Source: Planctomycetota bacterium
GTDB taxonomy: Bacteria > Planctomycetota > UBA8742 > UBA2392
NCBI GenBank assembly: GCA_020849795.1
Contig: JADZFR010000025.1
Span: forward strand, 17,439-81,438
DNA length: 64,000 nt
Direction: 5' to 3'
A program made the translations under genes and the position numbers. Below are positions 51,913-61,400 of the stretch, piece by piece. How positions within the stretch are numbered: position 1 is the stretch's first letter; each line of letters opens with the position of its first letter. A model generated the notes under the pieces. The model worked only from the letters and a program-made list of their open reading frames with translations. It did no database searches and was not told where the DNA came from.

Positions 51913-52060
51913 ATGCCGAAGGGCCAGACCATCGGCTTTGGTGCGGGCAGGCTGGCCAAAGGCCATGTCATCTGCTTTGTGGAGGGCACGGAAGTCGCAG
52001 CCGAAGGCGACGACGGCTGGACGCAGGGAAGCCATGGGGTCAGGCACAATTGTGCTTCGC
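51913..52060 (+). pseudogene. Orphan HINT-start fragment (displaced toxin-tip scar)
   Basis: After the immunity gene, a short frame (MPKGQTIGFGAGRLAKGHVI, then CFVEGTEVAAEGDDG) copies the HINT entry region of the Rhs protein and then loses similarity (WTQGSHGVRHN). The 97-bp DNA match has one mismatch. It has no promoter, Shine-Dalgarno or toxin behind it, so it is the broken start of a former tip. The frame formally runs on to 52104, into the 3' end of the convergent copper ATPase gene, which may have been brought next to the locus by the same event. Confidence 0.8.
51921..52017 (+). repeat. HINT-start direct repeat, copy B (downstream of immunity gene)
   Basis: Second copy of the 97-bp repeat at 50269-50365, in the same orientation and 1,652 bp downstream. 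It brackets the HINT/toxin tip and immunity gene as a removable cassette; recombination between the copies would delete both. Confidence 0.95.
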
Positions 52061-54166
52061 TTACCGGGCTCCCATGTTCGTGCGGCGCAGCAATTGCGCA
52101 TTGATGGCGACGATGATCGTGCTCAGGGACATGAACACCGCGGCCAAGGCCGGGTGCAGGATGACTCCTGCCCAGGCCAGCGCGCCTGCCGCCAGCGGGA
52201 TTGCGGCGATGTTATAGCCCGCGGCCCACCACAGGTTCTGGATCATCTTGCGGTATGTTGCGCGGCTTAGCGCCACGATGCGCGGCACGTCGCGCGGGTC
52301 GCTTCGGACAAGCACCACGTGTCCGGCCTCAACCGCTACGTTCGTGCCCGCGCCGATGGCGATTCCTACGTCGGCTGTCGCAAGCGCCGGCGCGTCGTTC
52401 ACACCGTCGCCGACCATGGCGACTGTGCGGCCCTGCCGTTGCAGCTCAATGATCTTGTCGGCTTTGCGATCCGGCAGAACCTGCGCGAACACGCGCTTGA
52501 TTCCAAGCTCGGCTGCCACGGCGTCAGCCACGGCCTGCGCGTCGCCCGTGAGCATTACGACCTCAACGCCCATTGCCTGCAGGCGTTGCACGGCCTCACG
52601 CGATTCTGGACGCGGCGCATCAGCGATGGCAAACACCGCCAACGCCCGACGGTTCTCGACGAGATAGATCGACGATTGTCCCCTTTCTGCAGCCTGCAGG
52701 GCGGCCTGCTTCAGCGGTTCTGGCACACTTGCACCAAGCTCGGCCAGCAGCGCTGGTCCCCCGGCGTGAATCTCGCGCCCTTGCACCGTTGCCTTGACTC
52801 CTCGACCGGGGAGGGCCAGGAAGTTTTCCGCCCGCGGTATGGCAAGCCCGCGCTCGAGAGCGCTCAGGGCCAGGGCTCGGGAGACCGGATGCTCTGAATC
52901 GGCTTCGACGGCGGCGGCAAGCGTCATTGCCTCTGCTTCAGTGATTCCATCGACCGTGGTTCCGACGACTCGCTGGTCACCAAGTGTGAGCGTCCCGGTC
53001 TTGTCGAACACGACCACATCGAGATTGCGTGCTTCTTCAAGCCCACGCCGGTCGCGGATCAGCAAGCCGTTACGCGCTCCCAGTGTCGTGGAAATCGCCA
53101 CGACCAGAGGTACCGCGAGGCCGAGCGCGTGGGGGCATGCGATCACAAGCACGGTAACTACTCGTTCGATTGTGAAACTGAGTTCGGCGCCGGCGAGCAA
53201 CCACGCCCCAAGGGTAATTGCGCCCGCGCTCAGCGCCACAGCGGTTAGCAGGCGGGCGGCTTTGTCCGCCAGCACTTGCGCGCGGGATTTGCTTTTCTGC
53301 GCGTGCTCTACCAGGCGCATGATGCCCGCAAGACGCGTTCTGTCGCCCGTACCGGTGACTTCGACACGCAGCGAGCCTGCCCCGTTGATCGTGCCGGCGA
53401 TGACCTCTTGGCCGGGGGCCTTCTTCACGAGTGCGCTTTCACCCGTCAGCATGGATTCGTTCACGCTGCTATCGCCCTCGCGCACAATGCCGTCGGCGGG
53501 CACCGACGCGCCCGGCCGAATCAGCAGCAGATCGCCGTCGCGCAGCGCGCTGACGGGCACCTCTTCAACCTGATCGCCGTTGAGGCGCACCGCCATGTCA
53601 GGCAGCAGGCGGGCCAGTTCGTTCAGGGCGCCCTGGGCCTGATTGATCGAACGCATCTCGATCCAGTGCCCAAGCAGCATGATGGCCACCAATGTCGATA
53701 GCTCGAACCACAGTGCCATCCCCGGCAGGCCAAACGTGACGGCAATGCTGTAGACAAAGGCAACCGTGACTGCCAGCGAAATCAGGGTCATCATTCCCGG
53801 CAGTCGGGCACGCAGCTCGCGCCACATGCCCTGAAGGAATGCCCAGCCGCCGTAGGCGAAGACAAAGGTGCCGAGCACAGCCGGCACATAGCGTGCGCCT
53901 GTGAACTGAGGCGGGGCAATGCCGAACCAATGCTCAAGCTCGGGTGCCCATGCCAGCGTCGGCAGGGCCACCAGCAGTGTGATGAAGAACCGCTGACGGA
54001 ACATCGCGACGCTATGTCCCGCGTGCGCGTCATGGCCCGAGTGTTCAGCGCTGGCGTGGTCGTCATGGCCGTGGGCGGCGTTCTCGTGGTGGGCGTGAGC
54101 GTCCGGCTCATGGTGTTCGCTGGTATTGGTGACTCGATGCCCCTGGTGATGTTCATGGTTGTTCAT
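52061..54166 (-). CDS. copB: Copper-exporting P1B-type ATPase, CopB type
   Basis: A 701-residue heavy-metal P-type ATPase. The first ~55 residues are extraordinarily His-rich, typical of CopB proteins, and there is no CxxC metal-binding domain. Membrane helices begin at ~60. Signatures: ASVPADGIV and [14 protein letters not shown] (A domain), [15 protein letters not shown] with the metal-site CPH (CopB type; CopA has CPC), [13 protein letters not shown] with the phosphorylated Asp, DSEHPVSRA (HP motif), [16 protein letters not shown] and [18 protein letters not shown]. CopB enzymes export copper or silver from the cytoplasm. Start 54166 (MNNHEHH) is preceded by AAGGAG; the longer open frame upstream looks non-coding. 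It is divergent from the CusABC-like cluster across a ~210-bp region with a dyad. Confidence 0.95.
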   Translation of the reverse strand: MNNHEHHQGHRVTNTSEHHEPDAHAHHENAAHGHDDHASAEHSGHDAHAGHSVAMFRQRFFITLLVALPTLAWAPELEHWFGIAPPQFTGARYVPAVLGTFVFAYGGWAFLQGMWRELRARLPGMMTLISLAVTVAFVYSIAVTFGLPGMALWFELSTLVAIMLLGHWIEMRSINQAQGALNELARLLPDMAVRLNGDQVEEVPVSALRDGDLLLIRPGASVPADGIVREGDSSVNESMLTGESALVKKAPGQEVIAGTINGAGSLRVEVTGTGDRTRLAGIMRLVEHAQKSKSRAQVLADKAARLLTAVALSAGAITLGAWLLAGAELSFTIERVVTVLVIACPHALGLAVPLVVAISTTLGARNGLLIRDRRGLEEARNLDVVVFDKTGTLTLGDQRVVGTTVDGITEAEAMTLAAAVEADSEHPVSRALALSALERGLAIPRAENFLALPGRGVKATVQGREIHAGGPALLAELGASVPEPLKQAALQAAERGQSSIYLVENRRALAVFAIADAPRPESREAVQRLQAMGVEVVMLTGDAQAVADAVAAELGIKRVFAQVLPDRKADKIIELQRQGRTVAMVGDGVNDAPALATADVGIAIGAGTNVAVEAGHVVLVRSDPRDVPRIVALSRATYRKMIQNLWWAAGYNIAAIPLAAGALAWAGVILHPALAAVFMSLSTIIVAINAQLLRRTNMGAR

Positions 54167-54231
54167 GATTGCTCCTTTCCCAGTCTCACGAACAATCCGG
54201 AGTCCACTACACTTTTCCCAAAATGCAGGCC

Positions 54232-54271
54232 AATCCATGACCAGTCTGGAATTTGCCAGACAGCCGGATTG
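54232..54271. promoter_or_regulatory. Nested dyad between the divergent copper-resistance genes
   Basis: GTCTGG-AATTTG-CCAGAC at 54244-54261 is a perfect 6-bp inverted repeat. It is flanked by a second matched pair, CAATCC at 54232 and GGATTG at 54266. It lies 66 nt upstream of copB and 105 nt upstream of the Cys-rich gene, a natural place for a metal-responsive operator. No regulator gene is in the cluster, so the protein that binds it is unknown. Confidence 0.5.
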
Positions 54272-54375
54272 CAGGCAGACGGCCAAAACGCAACTCGGCG
54301 ATCACGTTGAATGCATACCAACTCTTTCGGAAATGGGTTGAACCCGTACATAGCTGCCGAGTTATCATCGCGACC

Positions 54376-54813
54376 ATGGCTTCGGCACTGAACATCTTTG
54401 CCGCCGTGTTGCTCACCGTGGTACCGCTGCTGCGTCCGTGCCATTGTGGGGAATTCACTCTGTTCTGCCATTGCGCAATGCCCGCCGCGGATGTCTCCGG
54501 TCAAGGCGGTGCCGCAACGGGATGCACCCAAGAGACGGCCTGCTGCGGCCACTCGGGTTGCACCGACACGCCCGACAAGCAGGAAGACCCGCAGCCCTGC
54601 CCGACGGATCCGGGTTGCTCGCAGGCGGTTGCATTTTCCGCCGAATCCGCGAAGGAGATTTCGACGCAAGAGTCGCCGGCGTTCCCTCTAGCCGGTCCCG
54701 TGCTGGACATGCGCGGCCTCGCCCAAACGTTTACCTACGCGCAGCCCGAGGCGGTCGCCAATGCCCCGCCCCTGGTTTGTGGCTATCTGCGGTTGTGCCG
54801 GATCCTGATCTGA
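54376..54813 (+). CDS. Small Cys-rich exported protein in copper cluster
   Basis: A 145-residue protein with an N-terminal hydrophobic segment (ALNIFAAVLLTVVPLL) followed by a Cys/His-rich stretch: LRPCHCGEFTLFCHCAMP, then CTQETACCGHSGC and further Cys in PQPCPTDPGCSQ. Around ten Cys and several His lie within ~70 residues, the kind of composition that binds soft metals. The rest is not recognisable. No convincing Shine-Dalgarno is seen. Its place ahead of an efflux operon and divergent from copB suggests an envelope metal-binding or sensing role, but that is inference from context. Whether the start is at 54376 or further upstream is uncertain. Confidence 0.6.
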   Translation: MASALNIFAAVLLTVVPLLRPCHCGEFTLFCHCAMPAADVSGQGGAATGCTQETACCGHSGCTDTPDKQEDPQPCPTDPGCSQAVAFSAESAKEISTQESPAFPLAGPVLDMRGLAQTFTYAQPEAVANAPPLVCGYLRLCRILI

Positions 54814-54883
54814 AGCATCACTCGCCCGGCGCACGCCGTGCGCCGTGCTCCATCTCGTATGTGCGGGAGTCTGGAGGTGTGCG

Positions 54884-56254
54884 GTGCGTTTCAGATTGTC
54901 ACTTACCTGTATTGCTCTTTCCATGTTCGCTGTCGCGTGTGGGTCGACCACAGAGCGCGAGCGCCTGGCGTCCGTGCCTGAACCTGACCTGCGCGCGTTT
55001 TCTGATGTGCTCAATGAATCGCTTACGGGTGACAGCATGGCTTCAGCGCCCGAGGCGCTGAAGCGAGCATCCTTGGCCGACATTTTGCGCATGGCCCAGA
55101 CCCGCAGCCCGCTGCTTGCCGCCAGCTATTACCGGTGGAAAGGGGCTGTGGACAACATCGGAACCGCCTTCGAGATGCCCGAGGCGATGTTGGAGTACCG
55201 CGAGTTCATGCAGGCCGAGAAGGCCAATGTCCGGCTGATGGACGAGCGCCGCGGCATCATGATCTCGCAGATGTTCCCCAACCCCGGCAAGGTTGTGGCC
55301 CGGCGTGACATGCTGGCCGCCGAAGCCGGTTCCATGGCCGAAGAGTTTAATGCAGTGCGTCGCGAACTGCGTCGTCGCGTAATCGCTGCATATGCCGACG
55401 TGCAGGCCCTGGACTCACGGGCCACGATCCTGGGTCAGCTTGCCACCCTGGCGCGCGGCCTCGAAGCGCTGATGGAGCCCATGCTCGCAACGGGCGAGGC
55501 CAGCCAGGCTGACCTGCTGCGTATGCAGGTGGAACGGGAGGAGACGGAAAGCGACCTTGCGGCGCTGGCGCTGCGCCGCCCGGCGTTGCTGAAGGCCCTT
55601 GAGGCGGCAAGCGGTGTTTCACTGGACGCGGCCGCCGTACTGGACCCGCTGCCAGAGGTGAAGCCGGCCAAAGTCCCCACGCGGGCCGAGCAACTGGTCG
55701 CGCTGGACACGCACCCGATGCTGCAAATGAGCCACGCGCAGGCTCGGGTTGCCGACGCCAGGCTGATTGAGTCGCGTTGGATGTGGGTGCCGGATTTCTT
55801 CGTCGCCGCCGAATGGATGCAGATGAACATGCCAGCCGACATGCCCTTTGAAAGCGCCGTGGCCTTTCACGTGGGTATCACCATCCCGTGGGGCTTCGGC
55901 GCCAACGCCGCCCGTACCAATGCCGCCGAAGCCGAGAAAATCGCGGCAAGACTTGTCATTGCACAAAAGCGTCTGGACCTGCACGCCGAGCTGGACGGGA
56001 TGCTGTTCGAGTTAGCCGACGCGGAACGCATGATGCGCCTGCTTTCGACCAGCACTCTGCCCAAGGCGCGACAGGCGCTGGAACTGATCCGGGCCGACTT
56101 TTCTTCGGGCCGGGCCAAGCTGACGGATGTGATCAGCGCCTGGCAGGCGTGGCTGGGGGGCGAGTTGTCCTACATCCGCGCGCGCGCGGAAGCGCTGAAG
56201 GCCCGCGCGGCGGTTGAATCACTTACCGGATTGCCATTGGAAGACCAACAGTAA
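54884..56254 (+). CDS. Outer-membrane efflux lipoprotein (TolC/CusC family)
   Basis: A 456-residue outer membrane factor. The N-terminal signal ends in the lipobox FAVAC, so it is likely acylated like CusC. Two repeats of long amphipathic helices and strands, typical of TolC-like trimers, can be traced (ADILRMAQTRSPLLAASYYR, DIISQMFPNPGKV-like strand, RRELRRRVIAAYADVQALDS, EALMEPMLATGEASQADLLR, VGITIPWGFGANAARTNAAE). It forms the exit duct of a tripartite metal pump with the adaptor and RND genes that follow. The start was chosen at GTG 54884, with GGAGG at 6-nt spacing; the ATG at 54845 has no such site. Confidence 0.85.
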   Translation: MRFRLSLTCIALSMFAVACGSTTERERLASVPEPDLRAFSDVLNESLTGDSMASAPEALKRASLADILRMAQTRSPLLAASYYRWKGAVDNIGTAFEMPEAMLEYREFMQAEKANVRLMDERRGIMISQMFPNPGKVVARRDMLAAEAGSMAEEFNAVRRELRRRVIAAYADVQALDSRATILGQLATLARGLEALMEPMLATGEASQADLLRMQVEREETESDLAALALRRPALLKALEAASGVSLDAAAVLDPLPEVKPAKVPTRAEQLVALDTHPMLQMSHAQARVADARLIESRWMWVPDFFVAAEWMQMNMPADMPFESAVAFHVGITIPWGFGANAARTNAAEAEKIAARLVIAQKRLDLHAELDGMLFELADAERMMRLLSTSTLPKARQALELIRADFSSGRAKLTDVISAWQAWLGGELSYIRARAEALKARAAVESLTGLPLEDQQ

Positions 56255-56264
56255 GGAGAGAATC

Positions 56265-56903
56265 ATGCGCAACCTGCTTGGATTTACTGCCGCCTTCGCC
56301 TTTGTGTTCCTCGTGGGCGGCTTGATTCGTGCAGCGGCTCTGAGTCGCACGTCGAACAACATGCCCGACCAGCCGCAGCAGGAGAGTCAACATGGTGCTC
56401 ATGAGGCCGCGAATCAGGAAGCCGGCGCGGAAGAGTCGACTCCAGAAGAAGCGAAGAAGGACGATGCCAAGAAGGAAGAGCCTAAGGCTGATCTGCCTCA
56501 GGAACTTGAAAACGTCAGCGACCCCGTCAGCGGAAAGGCTGTGGGTGAGAATCCCACCGTGCTCGAACACAAAGGCTGGAAGATCCGTTTTGAGAACGGT
56601 GCCAACCGCGACAAGTTCCTGAAAAAGCCGATCCGCTATTACGCCAAGCTTTCGCTGGAGCCGACCAAGGAAGGCAAGCTGCTCAAGGTGGATGCTTCGA
56701 AGTATGAAAAGGCCGCGCCAGCCACCTGCGGCATCATGGGCGGCGACATCGATGCCGACGGGGACGTGTTCATCCTGCACCGAGGGTTCAAGGTCTTCTT
56801 TTGCTGCTGGAGCGGCTGCGGCGACGAGTTCATCGCCGACCCCGCCAAATACTATGACCACTACGGGCTGGTCGAAAAAGACGGGAAACTTGTGCTCAAG
56901 TAG
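56265..56903 (+). CDS. Membrane-anchored protein with two YHS-like domains
   Basis: A 212-residue protein with an N-terminal hydrophobic segment (FTAAFAFVFLVGGLIRAAAL) and an acidic Lys/Glu-rich linker. Two YHS-type metal-binding modules follow. The first (~residues 88-130) reads NVSDPVSGKAV ... WKIRFENGANRDKFL. The second (~residues 150-205) reads CGIMGGDID ... RGFKVFFCCWSGCGDEFIADP, carrying extra Cys. YHS domains accompany Cu/Ag efflux systems and may hand metal to the pump from the periplasmic side. The AAGGAGAG Shine-Dalgarno lies 10 nt after the efflux-lipoprotein stop; the adaptor gene follows 3 nt after this stop, so it is inside the operon. Confidence 0.85.
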   Translation: MRNLLGFTAAFAFVFLVGGLIRAAALSRTSNNMPDQPQQESQHGAHEAANQEAGAEESTPEEAKKDDAKKEEPKADLPQELENVSDPVSGKAVGENPTVLEHKGWKIRFENGANRDKFLKKPIRYYAKLSLEPTKEGKLLKVDASKYEKAAPATCGIMGGDIDADGDVFILHRGFKVFFCCWSGCGDEFIADPAKYYDHYGLVEKDGKLVLK

Positions 56904-56906
56904 GGG

Positions 56907-58484
56907 ATGCCCATGCCTGAAGAGAGTCCGACAAGTTCGACGCCCACCCCCGGGAAAGCGAGCTTCTTGAAACGCCGCGCGTTTCTGCTGTCGGTGGTCG
57001 GGGGCACTGTCGCAGGTCTGGGGGGCTCGCTCCTGCTGCCGCGCGGCTGGCTGGTGGTTTCCGGCAACGGCGTTCGCGATCCGCATGCCGGCCACGACCC
57101 AAACGCCGGCGCAAAGGTCTTCTATGCCTGCCCGATGTTCTGTACGCGCCTCGATCGGCCTGGCGAATGTCCGGTGTGTGGCATGACGCTGGAAAAGTTC
57201 GTGGATACCGGTCCGGTACTGCCGCTGGACGACCGTGACCGTTGGGCCATGGGCATTCGCACTCAAGCACCGGCGCGCCGCAGGCTCGCGCGCGAGATCC
57301 GCACCCTGGGCCAGTTCGAGGTCGACGAATCTCTTGATCGTGTGGTCAGCGCATGGGTCGGCGGACGCATTGACCGTCTGTACGCCGACTTCACAGGCGT
57401 CGCAGTCACCGAAGGCGACCATCTGTTCGACCTGTACTCGCCGGACCTCTACTCGGCGCACAAGGAACTGAAAGTCGCCCAGGAAGGCGTCGCCGCGGGA
57501 ACCCCCGGCTACGACAGGCTGCTGATCCTGGCGCGCGAGAAGCTGCGCCGGCTCGGGCTCACCGCGAGCCAGTTGGCGCAACTTGAAGTACAGCCCGCGG
57601 ACTCGGCGACCTTCACCGTACCGTCGCCGATCTCGGGCGTCGTGCTCGAGAAGATGGCGCACGAGGGCCAGTACCTCGAGATGGGCATGCCGGTGTATCG
57701 CGTCGCCGACCTGTCGAGGTTGTGGCTGATGCTCAGCATCCACGAGCGCGACTTGCCGTTCATTGCTCTGGGCCAGCCCGTGCAAGTTGAGGTCAGCGGA
57801 CTGCCGGCGGTGAACGTTGCAGGCCGAGTCAGCTTCATTGATCCGGCCCTGGACACCATGACCCGCACGGCACGCGTGCGCGTGGAAGTCCCCAACGAGG
57901 GCGGCCGATTGAAGCCCGGCATGTTTGGCGCCGCCACGGTGCTGGCTGAGCTTGCGGCCGATGGCTCGCTGAGCCGACCTTCGCTGGATGGGCAGTACGC
58001 CTGCCCGATGCACCCGCTGCAGTGGTCTGACGGAGCGGGTGAGTTCTGCCGCATTTGCGGCATGGCGCTGAAGCGTCGCAGGCACCAGGCGGGCAAGCTG
58101 CCGGCGCCGGCATGGTCGATCCCGCGTGAGGCCGTGCTCAGCACTGGGCGGCGCCACCTCGTCTACGTCGAGTGGTGGGCCGGCCGCAACCCGGACGGCA
58201 GCGTGGCCCACGACCATGACGGCCGCGCGCAGCGGCTGGAAAGGCCGGAATACCAGGGATTTGAAGTCCAGCTGGGGCCGCTGTGCGCGGAGTACCACGA
58301 GATGCCCGGCGGCGAGTTGCATCGGGGCGGCGAGTTCTACCCCGTGCTTTCAGGATTGCCGACAGGCGTGCGTATTGTGACGAACGGGCAATTCCTGATT
58401 GACAGCCAGCAGGAACTTGCGGGCAAACCGTCGCTGTTCCGCCCGCAAGGCGGTTCGTCCGCGGCGTCACACAGCGGCCACTAG
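56907..58484 (+). CDS. cusB: Periplasmic adaptor of a metal RND pump (CusB-like) with two metal-binding modules
   Basis: A 525-residue membrane-fusion protein. An N-terminal membrane helix (~25-45) is followed by a heavy-metal-binding motif YACPMFCTRLDRPGECPVCG (~residues 72-95). The CusB-type barrel/lipoyl body is clear: GRIDRLYADFTGVAVTEGD, LFDLYSPDLYSAHKEL, EGQYLEMGMPVYRVADLS and VAGRVSFIDPALDTMTRTARV. A second heavy-metal-binding motif (YACPMHPLQWSDGAGEFCRI ... CGMALKRR) sits at ~366-393, in the middle of the C-terminal region rather than at an end. CusB binds periplasmic Cu(I)/Ag(I) and gates its pump. The first ATG is at 56907 (MPMPEESP); ATG 56913 is equally possible. Confidence 0.9.
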   Translation: MPMPEESPTSSTPTPGKASFLKRRAFLLSVVGGTVAGLGGSLLLPRGWLVVSGNGVRDPHAGHDPNAGAKVFYACPMFCTRLDRPGECPVCGMTLEKFVDTGPVLPLDDRDRWAMGIRTQAPARRRLAREIRTLGQFEVDESLDRVVSAWVGGRIDRLYADFTGVAVTEGDHLFDLYSPDLYSAHKELKVAQEGVAAGTPGYDRLLILAREKLRRLGLTASQLAQLEVQPADSATFTVPSPISGVVLEKMAHEGQYLEMGMPVYRVADLSRLWLMLSIHERDLPFIALGQPVQVEVSGLPAVNVAGRVSFIDPALDTMTRTARVRVEVPNEGGRLKPGMFGAATVLAELAADGSLSRPSLDGQYACPMHPLQWSDGAGEFCRICGMALKRRRHQAGKLPAPAWSIPREAVLSTGRRHLVYVEWWAGRNPDGSVAHDHDGRAQRLERPEYQGFEVQLGPLCAEYHEMPGGELHRGGEFYPVLSGLPTGVRIVTNGQFLIDSQQELAGKPSLFRPQGGSSAASHSGH

Positions 58485-58498
58485 CGTTGGGATCGTGA

Positions 58499-61400
58499 AT
58501 GATCGGCAAGCTGATTGACCTTTGCCTGCGCATGAAGTTCCTGGTGCTGGTCGCCACGGCCGGTGTCGTCGTGTTCGGGTTTCAGGCGCTGTTGGACAAT
58601 CCGAAAGACGCGATCCCCGACATCAGCCTGAACCAGGTCATCGTCTCGACCGAATGGATGGGCCGCAGCCCGCAGGATGTCGAAGACCAGGTGACGTACC
58701 CATTGGCGAGCGCGTTGCAGGCTGTTCCGCGGGTGGAAGACGTGCGCACGATGTCTGGGTTCGGCATGTCGCGCGTGTACCTGATTTTCGAAGATGGCGT
58801 CGACATCTACTGGGCGCGCGCGCGGGTTCTCGAGCGCATGGCCGTCGCGCAGGCCGGCCTGCCGGAGGGCGTAACGCCGACGCTTGGGCCGGATGCGACG
58901 GCGCTGGGTCAAGTCTACATGTACACCGTTGACGGCCCTTACGACCTGGCTGAACTTCGCACACTGCAGGACTACACGCTGCGCTACGCGTTGTTGCAGG
59001 TCGATGGCGTCGCCGAAGTGGCGAGCATCGGCGGTTTCGTGCGCGAGTACCAGGTCGAAGTTGACCCGGAGCGCCTGCGCGCCCACGACGTGATGCTGGA
59101 TGAAGTTGTAGCGGCACTGAAAAACTCGAACCTCGATGTCGGCGCAAAGGCGGTTGAGAACCGCGGCTCAGAGTTCCTGGTCCGCGGCGTCGGTTTCGTC
59201 AAGTCGCTGTCCGATCTTGAACAGACCGTGGTCAAGAACACCGGCCACGTGCCTGTCCGCCTGTCCGACGTTGCGCGCGTGCAAATGGGGCCCGAGTTCA
59301 GGCGCGGAGCCCTGGCCGACGGACACAACGAGCGCGTAGGCGGCATCGTCACGATCCGGTTCGGCTCGAACCCGCAGGAAGTCATCGGCCGCGTGAAAAC
59401 CGAGATTGCACGGCTTCAGCCGACGCTGCCGAAAGGCGTGACGATCCAGCCGTTCTACGACCGCACGGAGTTGATCGAGGAAACGCTGGACACGCTGCGT
59501 GACACGCTGGTCGAGGAGATCATCGTTACGGCGTTGATCATCCTGATCTTTCTGCTGCATGTGCGCAGCGCATTGATCGTGGCCAGCACTTTCCCGCTGG
59601 CCATGCTGCTGGGCTTCATCGGCATGCGGGTGTTCGGGGTATCCAGCAACATCATGAGCCTGGGCGGCATCGCCATCGCGATTGGCGACATTGCTGACAT
59701 GGCGATCATCATGACCGAGACGATCTACATCGGGCTGCTGGATGACAAAGGAAAATCCCCGCGTCTCGAGGTCGTCAGCAGGTCGGCCCGGGAAGTCGGC
59801 GGCGCCATCTTCACCAGTGTGGCGACCACGGTGATCAGTTTCGTGCCGGTGTTTGCGCTGACCGGCCAGAGCTACAAGTTGTTCTCGCCGATGGCCTGGA
59901 CCAAGACGCTGACGCTTTCGGCTTCACTGGTGCTGGCGATCTGCCTGGTGCCCGTCCTGTGCTACATGTTCATCGGCGGGCGAAAGGCACGCGAGTTGTC
60001 GCCGCGCCAGCGCCGCTTCGGCTCAACGCTCAAGTGGGTAGGCGCGCTTGGCATGGCTTCGTTGCTGGCGTGGATTGTCATACGGGCCGACGTCTACATC
60101 GAAACCTGGCTGGGGCTGAGTTCCGTGTTCGTCGCGTTGCCGGTGTTCCTGCTGACCGCGCTAAGCGTGCTGCGCATCTGGAACGAGCCGCTTACGCCGA
60201 TCGAATCCAACCCCGTGGCCCGCGCGCTGGTCGGTGTTTATCGGCCGACGCTGCGTCACTTCTTGAAGCGCAGCCGCGTGCTGTATCTGATCAGCGGGCT
60301 GGGGTTGCTGTTCGGCGCAATGGCCGCATTCGGGGCATCCACGATCCTGTGGCCGGTGAAGGCCCCAATTGCGGCGCTGGGTGGTGAGCCCGACCGCATT
60401 CGCCCGATTGCCGCGTTGCAGGAGCACTACCCCGGTTTCGGCCAGGAGTTCATGCCTCCGCTGGACGAAGGCACGCTGCTGTTCATGCCTTCGCTGCTGT
60501 CGCAGGCGTCGCTATCTGAAACCCTGCGCGTGATGGAATGGCAGACGCAGCAGATCATGACGGTGCCCGAGGTCGAGTATGCCATCGGCAAGCTCGGCCG
60601 CGCCGAAACCGCGCTGGACCCCGCACCCATCGGCATGATCGAGACTGTCGTGCTCCTCAAGCCCAAGGACCAATGGCGGCCCGGCATGGACAGGCAGAAA
60701 CTGATCGCCGAGCTGCGCCGCGTCACCGGCCTCAAGGGTGCCGCTCCCAGCTGGCTGCAGCCGATCCAGACCCGCGTCGTAATGCTTTCCAGCGGCATCC
60801 GCTCGCAGATCGGACTCGAGATTGTGGGCGATGACGCCAACCAGCTCGCCGAACTGGCGCTGGCGCTTGAGCCGATCGTCAAGAGCGTCGAAGGTGCCGG
60901 CGACGTCGTGGCCATGCGCACCGGCGGCAAACCTTATGTCGAATACAGGCTCCGGCGCGACCGCATGCAGCACTACGGCCTGACGGTCATGATGGTGCAG
61001 GACACGATCGAGGTTGCGCTGGGTGGCATGTCCCTGACCCGGACAGTCGAGGGCCGCGAGCGCTACCCCGTGCGATTGCGCTATGAGCGCGACCTGCGCG
61101 ATCGCCTGGAGGACCTTGAGCGCATCCTGATCGCGACGTCGTCTGGCGCGCAGGTTCCGATCACAGAAGTTGCGGACATCGAGTACGTGATCGGCCCATC
61201 CGAGATCCGCGGCGCCAACGGCAGGCTCACGGGCTACGTCACGTTCAATACTGTCGGCATCGACGAGACCCGGCTGATCGGCCGCGTCGAGGAACGTCTG
61301 AAGCAGGCGATCGACGACAAGGAAGTCGACTGGCCGGCCGGCTACACCTTCAACTGGGTGGGCCAGTACCAGGAGCAGCAGCGCACCAACCAGCGCCTGT

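Noticed and set aside
54338..54368. MerR/CueR-type promoter (TTGAAC, 19-bp spacer, TATCAT)
   Set aside because: The match is weak, the spacer lacks the MerR dyad, and the -10 would lie only 8 nt before the proposed ATG. It is not strong enough to call.
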